Below, one piece after another: positions 37,408-46,292 of a stretch of 64,000 nucleotides of DNA. The stretch's first letter is position 1, and each line of letters starts with the position of its first letter. The stretch comes from Sorangium cellulosum (lineage in GTDB: Bacteria > Myxococcota_A > Polyangia > Polyangiales > Polyangiaceae): NCBI RefSeq assembly GCF_002950945.1, contig NZ_CP012673.1, positions 1,240,001 to 1,304,000 of the forward strand. Reading direction: 5' to 3'. Both the position numbers and the translations under genes were made by a program. Below the pieces are notes generated by a model. The model saw nothing but the letters and a program-made list of their open reading frames with translations. It did no database searches and was not told where the DNA came from.

Positions 37408-37443
37408 TCGCGCGAGCACGCGTTGTTTTCGTGCTGCGCGCGA
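37408..37443 (+). terminator. Hairpin after the sugar-sensor/STAS gene
   Basis: TCGCGCGAGCACG (37408-37420) pairs with CGTGCTGCGCGCGA (37430-37443) around a T-rich loop, with a one-base bulge. It lies 35 bp past the stop codon. The rest of the 363-bp gap to the next gene shows nothing else. Confidence 0.55.
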
Positions 37444-37735
37444 CGACGAGGGCGCGGCGTCGTCCTTTCCAGACACGCAGACCCCCTGCTGCGCGGGCGC
37501 CTGCGGCGCGAGGCGATGGCGGCGTGGGGGATTCTCGATCCGTCCGTTCAGGTGTTGCGCGGCACGTTCTTTATGTTACCGTTCGCACATAACGCTTCCT
37601 TGTCGGAGAATACTTCCCGGCGTGTACGCACGGCCATGATCACTTTGTGATGTGGCCAGGGACCGTGCCCGTGCGATCGCCCGCGCGACGTTGGCGAGGC
37701 GAGCGTGCAGGGGCTCGATTGAAAGGAGTTTGAGC

Positions 37736-38320
37736 GTGATTCTACGACTGAAGAACGCAGCCTGCATGGCGGGCATCGTGGGCGGGAGCTTGCTGGTCGC
37801 GGGCTGCGCCCTGGAGGCGAATGCCGAGGAGACGGCGGAGCATTCCGCCGCGCTCTGCTGCGAGCTGCCCACGCAATCCGTCATCACCGAGGCTGGACCG
37901 GACAGTTATCGTGTCGAGCAGCAGGTTCTGCTCGATGCTCCGGTCGGGCAGGTGTGGGCCCAGCTGGGTCGCCTCGAGCGCTTCTTCGAGATCGCGCTGC
38001 CGAACGCGACCGACCTGCGCTGGGTCGTTGGAAACGGCAGGTCCGTCGGCGACGAGCTGAACTTCGTCCTCGATGGCGGCCTGATCCGGCTGCTCGTCGT
38101 GGCCCGCGACCATCACGAGCATCGGTTCGAATACCGGCTGATCGAGCCGTCCCTCGGGATCGCGGAGCTCGAGTCTACCTTGACGCTCGACTCCTGCGGC
38201 AATCGCACGGCGCTCGTGTGGGTGCGCGACTTCCGCATGGAGGAAGGGGTCTCGTTCGACCCGCTGAGCGAGGTCGTGCAGCAAGAGTTCGCCAACCTGA
38301 TTGCCCGCTTCTCACCCTGA
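37736..38320 (+). CDS. SRPBCC (polyketide cyclase-like) lipoprotein
   Basis: The 194-residue product has a lipoprotein signal ending in LLVAGC. The fold is SRPBCC-like: RVEQQVLLDAPVGQVWAQLGRLERFFEIALPNATDLRWV at the N-side is typical of the START/Bet v1 opening. Strands GDELNFVL, FEYRLIE and TALVWVRDFRM and a long C-terminal helix (PLSEVVQQEFANLIARF) follow. Such domains bind hydrophobic ligands; an exported lipidated form is unusual. The GTG at 37736 has AAAGGAG seven bases upstream, and translation from further upstream would bury the signal. Confidence 0.8.
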   Translation: MILRLKNAACMAGIVGGSLLVAGCALEANAEETAEHSAALCCELPTQSVITEAGPDSYRVEQQVLLDAPVGQVWAQLGRLERFFEIALPNATDLRWVVGNGRSVGDELNFVLDGGLIRLLVVARDHHEHRFEYRLIEPSLGIAELESTLTLDSCGNRTALVWVRDFRMEEGVSFDPLSEVVQQEFANLIARFSP

Positions 38321-38354
38321 TCCGGCAGGGGCGTCGGCCTCAATCTTTATCTTA

Positions 38355-38366
38355 CCCAGCGCTGGG
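38355..38366. terminator. CCCAGCGCTGGG palindrome between convergent genes
   Basis: A perfect 12-bp palindrome lies between the SRPBCC gene and the amidohydrolase gene, which converge here. It could act on both strands but is short. Confidence 0.3.
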
Positions 38367-38412
38367 CCGAGGTGGTCGATCGGCGTGAGGCACGGCCGCG
38401 CGCGCCGCGATT

Positions 38413-39723
38413 TCAGTGGGCGTGAGGCGCCGCGGGCGCCAGTCGATCGATCTCGACGCCGGCCTTCCAGATGCGCCGGATGGCGCGTGTGGCTTTGATG
38501 TCCACCGTCGGATCGCCCTGGACGAGCACGAGATCGGCGCGCAGTCCCGGGGCGATCCGGCCGCGGTCGGGGAGGCTCCACGCGTCCGCCGGCGCCGACG
38601 TCGCCGCCGCGAGCGCCTCGCGGGGGGTGAGCCCGGCGTCGACGAGCAGCTCGAGGTCGCGGTGGAGGCTCACTCCATGGGTGGCGACGTCGGTCCCCGC
38701 GAGGATCGGCACGCCCGCGTCGCGCAGCGCGAGCACGTTGTTCTTGGCGATCTCGAGGTTGGCAGGCGTGAGGAGGCTCGGCGGACCGGGGGTGAGCAGG
38801 CTCTCGACCTCCTCGTCGGTCAGGTACGGCGCGAGCTCGGGATCCGCGGCGATGGCAGCGCCGCCGTCGGTGGTGATGAAGGCCTCCTCGGCGTTCAGGG
38901 TGGCGACCACGAAGATGCCTCGGGCGACCGCGAGCGCGAGGAAGCCCGGCGTGGCGGGTTCATCGACGAAGACGTGCACGAGGCCGTCGACGCCGTCGTT
39001 CACCGCGTCGAGCGCGTGCGCCTGCTCGGTCGCGTGGGCGACGCTGAGCATCCCGCGCGCGCGGGCGGCGTCGGTGAGCGCCTGCACGGTGGCGCTCGTG
39101 AGCACGGGGACATCGCTCCAGGTGAGCGAGCCGTCCTCGACCATGATCTTGAGGTGCGTCGCGCCGTCCGCGAGCCGCTGCTCCACGAACTGCTCCGCTT
39201 CTTCGGGGCACGAGAGCGTGGGCGACTGGACGCCGGGGAGCAGGTTGTAGGGATACCCCTCGGGGGTCGTGGCCGGGCTGATGGCGCTGAAGAAGTCGGC
39301 GCGGTACGGCGCGCCGGTGCGGTCCTGCTCGCGCCGCATGCTCCGCGCGAAAGGGCGGGTCGTCCACATGTCGAGCTCGGTGAGCACGCCGAACTGCGCC
39401 GCACGCTCGAGCTCCTCCCGGGTGCGCGCGTGGGCGTGGGAATCGATGAACCCCGGCATCACGGTCCGGCCCGAGCCGTCGACGGTCGGTATCCCCGGCG
39501 GGACCGGGACGTCGGCGCCGACCGCGGCGATCTCCCCATCGATGACGACCACGGTGGCCGAGGAGAGCACAGCGACGCCGTCGAACACCCGCGCGCCGGT
39601 GATCGCGAACGCGTCGGAGACGGGCGCGGCCGGCAGCGCGGCGGGCAAAGGCGCCGCGGGGACGGCGGCCGCTCCCAGGGTGACGACGAGCGCGAGCAGC
39701 GAGGCGGGGAGAGCAAAGCGCAT
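38413..39723 (-). CDS. Secreted imidazolonepropionase-like amidohydrolase
   Basis: The 436-residue protein has a signal peptide (LPASLLALVVTLGAAAVPAA) and no lipobox. The amidohydrolase barrel is complete: DSHAHA metal-binding pair, HLKIMVED with the Lys that is carboxylated in the family, VAHATE and LVHVFVD histidines, and AGTDVATHG with the metal Asp. The end GRIAPGLRADLVLVQGDPTVDI is typical of the group that includes prolidase- and imidazolonepropionase-like enzymes. The substrate is unknown; peptides or cyclic amides are possible. The ATG at 39723 has GGAG six bases upstream. Confidence 0.88.
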   Translation of the reverse strand: MRFALPASLLALVVTLGAAAVPAAPLPAALPAAPVSDAFAITGARVFDGVAVLSSATVVVIDGEIAAVGADVPVPPGIPTVDGSGRTVMPGFIDSHAHARTREELERAAQFGVLTELDMWTTRPFARSMRREQDRTGAPYRADFFSAISPATTPEGYPYNLLPGVQSPTLSCPEEAEQFVEQRLADGATHLKIMVEDGSLTWSDVPVLTSATVQALTDAARARGMLSVAHATEQAHALDAVNDGVDGLVHVFVDEPATPGFLALAVARGIFVVATLNAEEAFITTDGGAAIAADPELAPYLTDEEVESLLTPGPPSLLTPANLEIAKNNVLALRDAGVPILAGTDVATHGVSLHRDLELLVDAGLTPREALAAATSAPADAWSLPDRGRIAPGLRADLVLVQGDPTVDIKATRAIRRIWKAGVEIDRLAPAAPHAH

Positions 39724-39927
39724 GAGGAGCTCCTTCGTTGCGAGAGGGCGAGGGGGAGGGGCGGGGAGCGACGAGCGCGAGGCGCGTGAGTAGCAGCCGT
39801 GCAAGGCACGCGCCGCCGCGTCTCGGCGCGGAGCGAGACCTGGCGTGATGTCGCGGGAGGCGATTCGTGCCGGAGCTGCGCGACTCGCGCCAATCCTGCT
39901 CAACGGCCGCGAGCGCTAGCGCGACCC

Positions 39928-40236
39928 GACCCAGGTTGCGTGACCCGTGACCCGACCCAGGTTGCGTGACCCGTGACCCGACCCAGGTTGCGTGACCCGA
40001 CCAGGTTGGAACCCCGGGGCGCGACCCGACCCAGGTTGCGTGGCCCGTGACCCGACCCAGGTAGCGCGACCCGACCCAGGTTGGAACTCCGGGGCGACCT
40101 CCGTGACCCGATCCAGGTTGCCCGACCCAGGTAGCGCGACCCGACCCAGGTTGGAACCCCGCGACCCGACCCAGGTTGAGGGGCGACTTCAGGTTGAGGG
40201 GCGACCTCAGGTTGAGGGGCGACCTAACCCAGGCTG
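39928..40236. repeat. Array of about 13 GACCCAGGTT(G/A) repeats, upstream of RAYT
   Basis: CGACCCAGGTTG cores recur at irregular 18-36 bp spacing with linkers such as CGTGACCCGT and GAACCCCGGGGCG. All copies have the same orientation. Together with 41560-41850 they flank the transposase gene in inverted orientation. There are no unique spacers. Confidence 0.85.
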
Positions 40237-40390
40237 GCAGAGCGCAGCCCGGGTCGGGGCAGCCCAGCGGACGCCGACGGAACATGGCGGAAACTGGCGG
40301 AAAACGGGATCCGCCACCCACAGACGACGGCAAATCCTTGAAATGATTCACGCCGATTCACGGCACGGTGCTTGTCTATGCGTTCCGGCC

Positions 40391-41311
40391 ATGAGCCAGC
40401 CTCGTCAGATCGTTCCAGGCGCGACCTACCTGCTTACCCGTCGAGTCCTGCGCCGACACTTCCTGTTGCGCCCCGATGCAGCCATCAACCAGCTGCTAGT
40501 CTACGCCCTATCCGTCTCGACCCGTCGCTATGGCGTCAAAGTCCATGCCTTTTGCGCAATGTCGACGCACCTGCACCTGGTCGTGACCGATGTGCAGGGC
40601 GTGTTGCCGCTCTTCTTGCAATCCTTCCATCGCCTCGTCGCGCTGGGCACGAAGGTGCTGCGCAAGTGGGAAGGGCCAGTCTGGGACCACGAGCGCACGA
40701 GCATGGTACGGCTGCTGACGCAGGCGGCGGTGGTGGAAAAGATCGCTTACGTACTCGCGAACCCTGTGGCTGCTGGCCTGGTCCGGCATGCGAGAGAATG
40801 GCCGGGCGCCAGGGTGGATGTGGGGGAAATCGGCCGTGGCGTGCTCCACGCGACGCGTCCGTCGGCGTATCTCGACCCGAAGAATCCGCAGTGGATCGAG
40901 CAAGCGACGCTTCCGATCGCGCTGCCGCCGGCTATCGAGCCGGAGAACGCGGAGGGGTTTCGCCATCAGGTCGCTGCCGAGCTCGAACGTCAGGAAGCGC
41001 AGGCCCATGCGGAGGTGAAGCGGCGAGGGGGCGGGTTTCTTGGCGTCGAGCGAGCCGGCGACGTCTCCCCGTACGATCGGGCCACGACCTTTGAGAGCCT
41101 GCAGGAGCGCAATCCAACCATCGCAGTCGGTCGTGAGCAGGGGGATGCGTGGCGAGCCGCTGCTGCCGCTGTGCGCACGTTTCGTGCGTCGTACCGCGCG
41201 GCGCTCGAACGATGGATTGCTGGCGTGCGCACCGCCGTGTTCCCGGTGGGGACGTGGTGGATGCGCAGGTTTCACGGCGCCAGCGTGAATGACGTGGTGC
41301 TCGCAGTATAG
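40391..41311 (+). CDS. REP-associated tyrosine transposase-like protein (RAYT, HUH Y1 family)
   Basis: The 306-residue protein opens with RQIVPGATYLLTRRVLRRHF and has the HUH motif in FCAMSTHLHLVV. KWEGPVWDHERTSMVRLL and YVLANPVAAGLV follow; the latter block is conserved in RAYTs and probably carries the catalytic Tyr. The C-terminal 150 residues (to GTWWMRRFHGASV) are an extension seen in longer family members. RAYTs are single-copy domesticated IS200/IS605 relatives that act on short REP sequences flanking them. Here both flanks carry GACCCAGGTTG repeats in opposite orientation. ATG 40391 is used because the family consensus starts there; in-frame sequence upstream is the repeat array. Confidence 0.87.
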   Translation: MSQPRQIVPGATYLLTRRVLRRHFLLRPDAAINQLLVYALSVSTRRYGVKVHAFCAMSTHLHLVVTDVQGVLPLFLQSFHRLVALGTKVLRKWEGPVWDHERTSMVRLLTQAAVVEKIAYVLANPVAAGLVRHAREWPGARVDVGEIGRGVLHATRPSAYLDPKNPQWIEQATLPIALPPAIEPENAEGFRHQVAAELERQEAQAHAEVKRRGGGFLGVERAGDVSPYDRATTFESLQERNPTIAVGREQGDAWRAAAAAVRTFRASYRAALERWIAGVRTAVFPVGTWWMRRFHGASVNDVVLAV

Positions 41312-41559
41312 CACCGCACGCGGGAGCTCGACAGCGCTACCGGTAGGAGCGGGCGACAGCTTGGGCGCGTCGTCGTGGGGGAGGTGCGCTTCGAGGACGC
41401 GGAGAAGGCCGATCGACGACACAGCATTGCGCGGATACGCACGCGTCGTGCCGTGCCGGGCGCGCATGAAACTCCGCGAAGGCCAGATTGCCGGAGGCTC
41501 CGCTTGACCGGACGGGATTATTCCGTACCGGCATACGAGCATCGCATCAAAGGGGGCAA

Positions 41560-41850
41560 CCTGGGCCGGTCGCGCAGCAGCCTGCGTCGGGCGTCGCCAA
41601 CCTGGGTCATCGCCGGGCGCCCTCACGTGGGTCGCCACCGCCGGCGCCGCAACCTGGGTCGCGGCGCCGGCTAGTGGACCGTTCGATAAATCTTTCAACA
41701 TAGTCGTAAGGCAGAGCCATTCGTTCGGCGCTCGCCGCTCGTGCGCAGGCTCGACTGGCCACCGGGGACTATGTTGAAAGACTTGTCGAACGGTCCACTA
41801 GTTGGGCCCACGGCTGCTAACCTGGGTCGGGTCGCCCAACCTGGGTCGGG
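41560..41850. repeat. Inverted array of CAACCTGGGTC repeats, downstream of RAYT
   Basis: AACCTGGG(T/C)C cores lie near 41560, 41592, 41651, 41818 and 41830, in the orientation opposite to those upstream of the transposase. A 131-bp MITE-like element splits the array. The 41312-41861 gap holds no gene. Confidence 0.8.
41671..41801. mobile_element. 131-bp MITE-like element with 35-bp terminal inverted repeats
   Basis: CTAGTGGACCGTTCGATAAA... at 41671-41705 is matched by the reverse complement at 41767-41801, differing at 2 of 35 positions. The ends fall on CTAG at both sides, compatible with TA or CTAG target duplication. The 61-bp interior has no frame. It has inserted inside the RAYT repeat array. 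The parent transposase is not in this window. Confidence 0.75.
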
Positions 41851-41861
41851 TCGCCGCCGCC

Positions 41862-42764
41862 CTAGCAGCCGCCCTGCCGCCGATGCTCGGCCAGCACCTC
41901 GGCGATGATTTCGCGAGGGCTTCTTTCCGCCGGATGGCTGCGCCCGTTCCTTTCGAAGGTGATGAGCGCTTTCCACAGCGCCCAGCCGCGGGCGCGTGCC
42001 CAGGTCGCGCTGTCGGCCCGCACCACCGCCCGGAACGCCTCGCGGCTTTCGCCCCTGAGGAAGGTCCACGCGATCACCAGGTCGCAGGCCGGGTCGCCCA
42101 CGCCGGAGCTGCCGAAATCGATGATGGCGCGGAGCGCCCCCTCCCGGACTAGCAGGTTCCCGACCGCGATGTCGCCATGGACCCACACCGGCGGGCCCTC
42201 CCACGTCGACTCAAGGGCAACTTCCCACACCCCCGTCGCCTCCCCCGCATCGACCTCGCCGGCCACGGCGGCGATCGTCTTGCGCGTCTCTGCGTCGTAG
42301 ACGGCGAGCGACCCGCCGCGGAAGAAGTTGTGCTCGCCGGCCAAGGGGCCGTCCGTCGCATCGACCCGCTGCAGGGCAACGAGGAGGCGGCCGAGCTCGG
42401 TCGCGAAGCCCGGAAGGTCGGCGATCCGCTCGACCGACGCGGTCTCGCCGTCAATCCAGCCATAGACCGACCAGGGCCAAGGATAACCGAAGCCGGGTCG
42501 CCCCATCGCAAGGGGCACTGGAACGGCAAGGGGCAGCAGCGGCGCCAGCCGTGGCAGCCATCGATGCTCCTTCTCCACCTGCGCGACGTAACCCTCGGCG
42601 CTCGGCAGCCGCACCTTCATGCGGTCGCCCAGGTGAAAGGTCCTGTTGTCCCATCCGTCCCATGCCACCGGCCTGATCGGCAGGTCGCCCCACTGCGGGA
42701 ACTGCGCGGCGATCAGCCGGCTCACGAGGGCGATGTCGATCTTGATCCCGTCGGTCGTGGTCAT
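41862..42764 (-). CDS. Aminoglycoside phosphotransferase-family kinase
   Basis: This 300-residue cytoplasmic protein is of the APH/choline-kinase fold. PVAWDGWDNRTFHLGDRMKVRLPS gives the N-lobe and its ATP-binding Lys region. VWVHGDIAVGNLLV is the Brenner motif with catalytic Asp, and AIIDFGSSGVGDPACDLVIAW is the metal-binding DFG-like block. GWIDGETASVERI is typical of members annotated as antibiotic or homoserine kinases. Whether it confers resistance cannot be told. The ATG at 42764 precedes the family consensus; an upstream in-frame extension is Arg/Ala-rich and rejected. No partner gene is seen. Confidence 0.87.
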   Translation of the reverse strand: MTTTDGIKIDIALVSRLIAAQFPQWGDLPIRPVAWDGWDNRTFHLGDRMKVRLPSAEGYVAQVEKEHRWLPRLAPLLPLAVPVPLAMGRPGFGYPWPWSVYGWIDGETASVERIADLPGFATELGRLLVALQRVDATDGPLAGEHNFFRGGSLAVYDAETRKTIAAVAGEVDAGEATGVWEVALESTWEGPPVWVHGDIAVGNLLVREGALRAIIDFGSSGVGDPACDLVIAWTFLRGESREAFRAVVRADSATWARARGWALWKALITFERNGRSHPAERSPREIIAEVLAEHRRQGGC

Positions 42765-43124
42765 CGCGACTTCACTGCTGGCATCGTTACCTGCCGCATG
42801 AGGCCAGGAACGCCCGGCGCGCGCAAGGCGATTCTCCGGTACGACGCTCAGCCCTGGCCGCGAGGCCGCGCCTCGTGCACCACGAGCACGTCGCGCGCCG
42901 TTGTCCATCGCATGCCATCACGGTGTCACCCGCTGCCACACCTGACACCTGCCACACCCGGTCAGTGTGGCAGGGGCCTGGACGCCCGAGGACGGCCGCC
43001 CCAGCGCTCCACTCAGGGGGCCGACAGCGGGCCTGCGGAGGACATGCGGGTTTTGTCCGCGAGGGTAGGCTGGCATCGAAGTCGCAATGCCCGGGGCCGT
43101 ACGTCGTAGACCAAGGAGGCTCTC
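42765..43124. other. Divergent intergenic region with a CTGCCACAC/GTGTGGCAG dyad
   Basis: This 360-bp gap lies between the phosphotransferase and the Cys-rich lipoprotein. CTGCCACAC pairs with GTGTGGCAG at 42949-42973 around CCGGTCA, preceded by further CCACACCTGACACC copies. The dyad may be an operator or the end of a leader. There is no gene. Confidence 0.45.
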
Positions 43125-43631
43125 ATGTTGCTCAAGACGATTGTGGGGATGTCCGTGTTCCTGCTGGCGATCGGCTCGGTCGGAGGCTGTGGTGGGCTCG
43201 AAGATCCTGGGGAGGTCGACGCGGAGGAGACCGAGGCGCTCGCCAGCCCGAGCGAGACTGGCTTTCACGCGTTCGAGTGCATCCCCGTCGCCATGTCCAT
43301 GTTCGAGAAAGAGGTGTACGGCGTCGGCTCCTCCTGTGCCCTCATCGGTCGAAAGAAGAACGCCGAGAGCCGTGCGATCGACGCGCTCGAGGCTCACGCG
43401 GAGAACGAGTGCGAGGCGATCCGGGACGACAACCCGGAGGTCTGGGACATCCTGTGTCAGGAGATCTGCGAGTTCAACGGGTACGATGAGACGACCGGCA
43501 CCGGCGTGTGCTCTTACGTCGTGACGGACACGGACACGTGGGAAGAGGATGGCTGTGTCACCGGCGATCGGCAATACAACCAGCAGGAGGCCGACGTCCA
43601 GTGCGGCTGCGACTGCCTCTCGGACCTCTGA
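43125..43631 (+). CDS. Cys-rich lipoprotein of unknown function
   Basis: The 168-residue protein has AAGGAGG ideally placed before the ATG and a lipoprotein signal ending in GSVGGC. After an acidic linker the mature domain holds ten cysteines (FECIP, SSCAL, NECEA, ILCQEICEF, GVCSY, DGCVT, VQCGCDC), enough for five disulphides. Helical text (ESRAIDALEAHAENECEAI) sits in the middle. No family is recognised. It is probably periplasmic or on the surface. Confidence 0.75.
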   Translation: MLLKTIVGMSVFLLAIGSVGGCGGLEDPGEVDAEETEALASPSETGFHAFECIPVAMSMFEKEVYGVGSSCALIGRKKNAESRAIDALEAHAENECEAIRDDNPEVWDILCQEICEFNGYDETTGTGVCSYVVTDTDTWEEDGCVTGDRQYNQQEADVQCGCDCLSDL

Positions 43632-43659
43632 GGCGGGGGAGCGCGGGGCGGGCTCGGGC

Positions 43660-44985
43660 CTAATCGCAGCTGTTGTCGCGCGCGTTCACCAGCGTGAGGT
43701 CGCGGAAGGTGCTGTTGACGGCGCAGGGGCTCTCGTTGACGGCGGTGTTCGTGATCGTGAGGTTCTGGATCGTGATGTCGGAGGAGTTCGCGAACGAGGA
43801 CCGCGCGGCCAGCCGGATGTCGCCGCCTCGCGTGACGGTCCCGGACTCGGCGGCGATGTTCACGTTGTGGCAGTTCTCGAGCAGGATCGAGTTGCTGCCG
43901 GTGTCGGCGATGTCGATGTGGTCGACCGTGACGCCCCCGCTCTCGGACACACAGAAGATCCCGCGCCCGCCGCCGCGGGCGATGACCTGGCCCACGTGGA
44001 TGTTGGTGGGGTAGCCGCTGCCGATGCGCCCCGCGCGGTTGGCGAGGCGGAACGCCGCGTAGCCGGTCCCCGTGCCCGCGTTCACGGCGTCGACCGTCCC
44101 GACGTCGGCGTTGGTCGTGTCGTTCAGGAGGAGGCCACATTCCCCGGTGTTCCGGGCGATCACGGTGCCGATGCGGAGGTCGTCGACGCCGTAGGTCTCG
44201 ACGGCGTGAGAGCTGGTCCCCTCGGCGTAAACGTGGTCGATGTCGATGTTCTTCACCTTCTGGGTGCGGTCCGAGCGCCCGTGGTTGTCGATGCGGATGC
44301 CGAGGCCGCTCGAGACACGCAGCTCGACGTGGCCGAGGCGCAGGTTCTCGACGTCGCGGAAGAACATGGCGTAAAGCGGGGTGCCGCTGATCGTGACGTT
44401 CGGGATCTCGATGTCGGTCCGGCCGCGCGCGTAGATGGGGGCCATGTCGCCGGCGCCGCTGCCGGTGACCTGGATCGTGCCGCAGACGTTGAGCACGGTG
44501 TAGCTGGGCAGGCTCAGCCGCGCGCTCGCGGGCATCGTCCCCGAGCCCTGGACGAGCACGCTCTCCTTGCGGGTGCGCCCGCGGCTCAGGCTGTTGAGCG
44601 CCGCCTGCATCGCGGCCAGCATGTCGCCGCCGCGGTAGACGTTGCGGGTCCCGTTCTGCGCGACCCAGCTGGATCCGGATCGGGTCACCACGGCGTTGTA
44701 GCCGCTCGTGCTTCCATCACAGGGATACGCCGCATCCCCGACGCTGCTGCCGTCCGCGCCGTCCGCGCCGGCCGCCGACGGCTCGCCGGTCGCGAGGTCC
44801 GAGCCGCCCACGAGCGCGAGCCCGCTGTCATCGCCCGAGCCACCGCTCGAGGGCGTGTCCCCCGCGGCCGAGCCGTCCTCGATGCCCTCCAGGTCGCTGC
44901 CAGCGTCCACGCCGCAGCCTGCGGCCATGAGCAGCCCGGCGAGCGTCGCGGACACCACGGAGATCGCGAATAGTCCAGTCTTCAT
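43660..44985 (-). CDS. Parallel beta-helix lipoprotein
   Basis: The 441-residue protein starts at ATG 44985, with GGAG six bases upstream. The lipoprotein signal ends in LLMAAGC, followed by a Gly/Ser/Asp linker. From about residue 110 the sequence forms a right-handed parallel beta-helix: repeated strands such as YTVLNVCGTIQVTG, TDIEIPNVTISG, VKNIDIDHVYAEG, DDLRIGTVIARN, VTVDHIDIADTG and SDITIQNLTITNTAVNESP. The fold is used by pectate lyases, polysaccharide epimerases and adhesins. No catalytic cluster is obvious, so enzyme or binding role stays open. Its frame continues far upstream of the start by chance. Confidence 0.85.
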   Translation of the reverse strand: MKTGLFAISVVSATLAGLLMAAGCGVDAGSDLEGIEDGSAAGDTPSSGGSGDDSGLALVGGSDLATGEPSAAGADGADGSSVGDAAYPCDGSTSGYNAVVTRSGSSWVAQNGTRNVYRGGDMLAAMQAALNSLSRGRTRKESVLVQGSGTMPASARLSLPSYTVLNVCGTIQVTGSGAGDMAPIYARGRTDIEIPNVTISGTPLYAMFFRDVENLRLGHVELRVSSGLGIRIDNHGRSDRTQKVKNIDIDHVYAEGTSSHAVETYGVDDLRIGTVIARNTGECGLLLNDTTNADVGTVDAVNAGTGTGYAAFRLANRAGRIGSGYPTNIHVGQVIARGGGRGIFCVSESGGVTVDHIDIADTGSNSILLENCHNVNIAAESGTVTRGGDIRLAARSSFANSSDITIQNLTITNTAVNESPCAVNSTFRDLTLVNARDNSCD

Positions 44986-45459
44986 TCTAAGCTCCGAACA
45001 AAAAGAGGGGTTTGCCGTCCCCTGGCCGACGCTCGCGCTGGGCTCGACGCCCGGGCCCACGATGAGCACCGCTGAGCGACTGCCGAGGTGCAGTCGGAAG
45101 GGTAGTGCCCCGGTGAGGGCAGAACCAGTCACGACTGTGATCGAGCGGCGGTGTGTTCGCCTGCGGGCGCAGGATTGCAGTGTTATGCCTCGTCGAGACG
45201 GCGCCACGGGTTGAGTTTTCTTGTCGTGTCGACATCGAGCGCACTGGCAATGATGTAAGGACGTGTCGGTGACGTGACGAGTTCGCTGGGAAGTCAACCC
45301 GGAGTTGACAGGGTGTATGTTTGCAGCGCCTCGCGAGAGGCGGCGACGTGGCGCCCGCGAGCCCCGCGGGGCGAGCCGCGAGGCCGCCGAGGTCGCGTTG
45401 CGCCGCGGTCCTGAAGAAGGCCGTCGCGGCGGCCGGGTCGCACCGCTAGAGTGAGGCGC
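44986..45459. other. 474-bp divergent intergenic region, nothing recognised
   Basis: The region between the beta-helix lipoprotein and the amidotransferase-like gene should carry two promoters. Its AT content is higher than that of the flanking genes around 45180-45320. No gene or strong repeat was seen. Confidence 0.4.
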
Positions 45460-46164
45460 ATGAGGTCGATGACTCAGGTGGGGCTCGTCGGTGATCGAGA
45501 CGACGCGGTGACTGCGCACCGGGCGATCCCGGTGGCGCTGCGGCTCGCGGCAGAGGCGCTGGCTGCGCCGCTCTCGTTCGAGTGGGTGCCGACCGAGGAG
45601 GTGACCGACGCCGCGCGGGTCGCGCGTTACGACGCCCTCTGGTGCGTGCCGGCGAGCCCGTACCGGAGCATGGACGGCGCGCTTCGCGCGATCCGCTTCG
45701 CCCGCGAGCAGCGGCGCCCCTTCCTCGGCACCTGCGGCGGCTTCCAGCACGCGATCATCGAGGTCGCGCGCCATGTGCTCGGCTGGTCGGACGCCGAGCA
45801 CGCGGAGACGGCGCCGGAGGCGCAGCGCGCGGTGATCGCGCCGCTCGAGTGCTCTCTGGTGGAGGCCGCGGGCACCGTTCGTTTCCGCGCCGGGACCCGC
45901 ATCGCGCAGGCGTACGGCTGCGCGGAGGCCACGGAAGGATACCGGTGCCGTTATGGCCTGAACCCGGACTTCCAGGCCGCGCTGGTGTCGGGCCCGCTGC
46001 GGATCGGCGCGGTGGACGACGCCGGCGAGGTGCGCGCCGTGGAGCTCGACGGACACCCGTTCTTCGTGGCCACGCTGTTCCAGCCGGAGCGCGCCGCCCT
46101 CGCCGGTCAGCTGCCGCCGCTCGTGGCCGAGTTCATCCGGGCATGCGCGGGGGGCGCACGCTGA
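45460..46164 (+). CDS. CTP-synthase C-terminal-related glutamine-amidotransferase-like protein
   Basis: This 234-residue protein has a class-I glutamine amidotransferase fold close to the C-terminal domain of CTP synthase. RPFLGTCGGFQHAIIEVARHVLG holds the nucleophile Cys and oxyanion region. Y-R-CRYGLNPDF and HPFFVATLFQPERAAL mark a stand-alone family known for members with selenocysteine at the nucleophile; here it is TGC, a normal Cys. The usual catalytic His of the HPE motif is Gln (FQPE), so glutaminase activity by the standard triad is doubtful. No synthetase partner is adjacent. The start could also be GTG 45451 or ATG 45469. Confidence 0.82.
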   Translation: MRSMTQVGLVGDRDDAVTAHRAIPVALRLAAEALAAPLSFEWVPTEEVTDAARVARYDALWCVPASPYRSMDGALRAIRFAREQRRPFLGTCGGFQHAIIEVARHVLGWSDAEHAETAPEAQRAVIAPLECSLVEAAGTVRFRAGTRIAQAYGCAEATEGYRCRYGLNPDFQAALVSGPLRIGAVDDAGEVRAVELDGHPFFVATLFQPERAALAGQLPPLVAEFIRACAGGAR

Positions 46165-46179
46165 GAGCGACCAGCCGTC

Positions 46180-46192
46180 CGACCCAGGTAGA
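46180..46192. repeat. Solo CGACCCAGGTAG repeat
   Basis: A single copy of the RAYT-associated core lies 16 bp after the amidotransferase-like stop codon, away from the arrays. Confidence 0.6.
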
Positions 46193-46292
46193 GAGAAACG
46201 GAGTAGACGCTCTCCCGGAGGACGGGGGTTAGAGCCGGGCGTCGAGCGCGACGCGGCGGAGCGGCGTCACGCCGAGGCGCCGCCGGCGCTGG

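Noticed and set aside
39928..40236. Possible CRISPR array
   Set aside because: Repeat cores are short and unevenly spaced, linkers are themselves repeated, and no cas gene is near.
44986..46056. N-terminal extension of the beta-helix lipoprotein frame
   Set aside because: The lipoprotein signal with a good ribosome site starts at 44985; the extension runs antisense through the amidotransferase-like gene.
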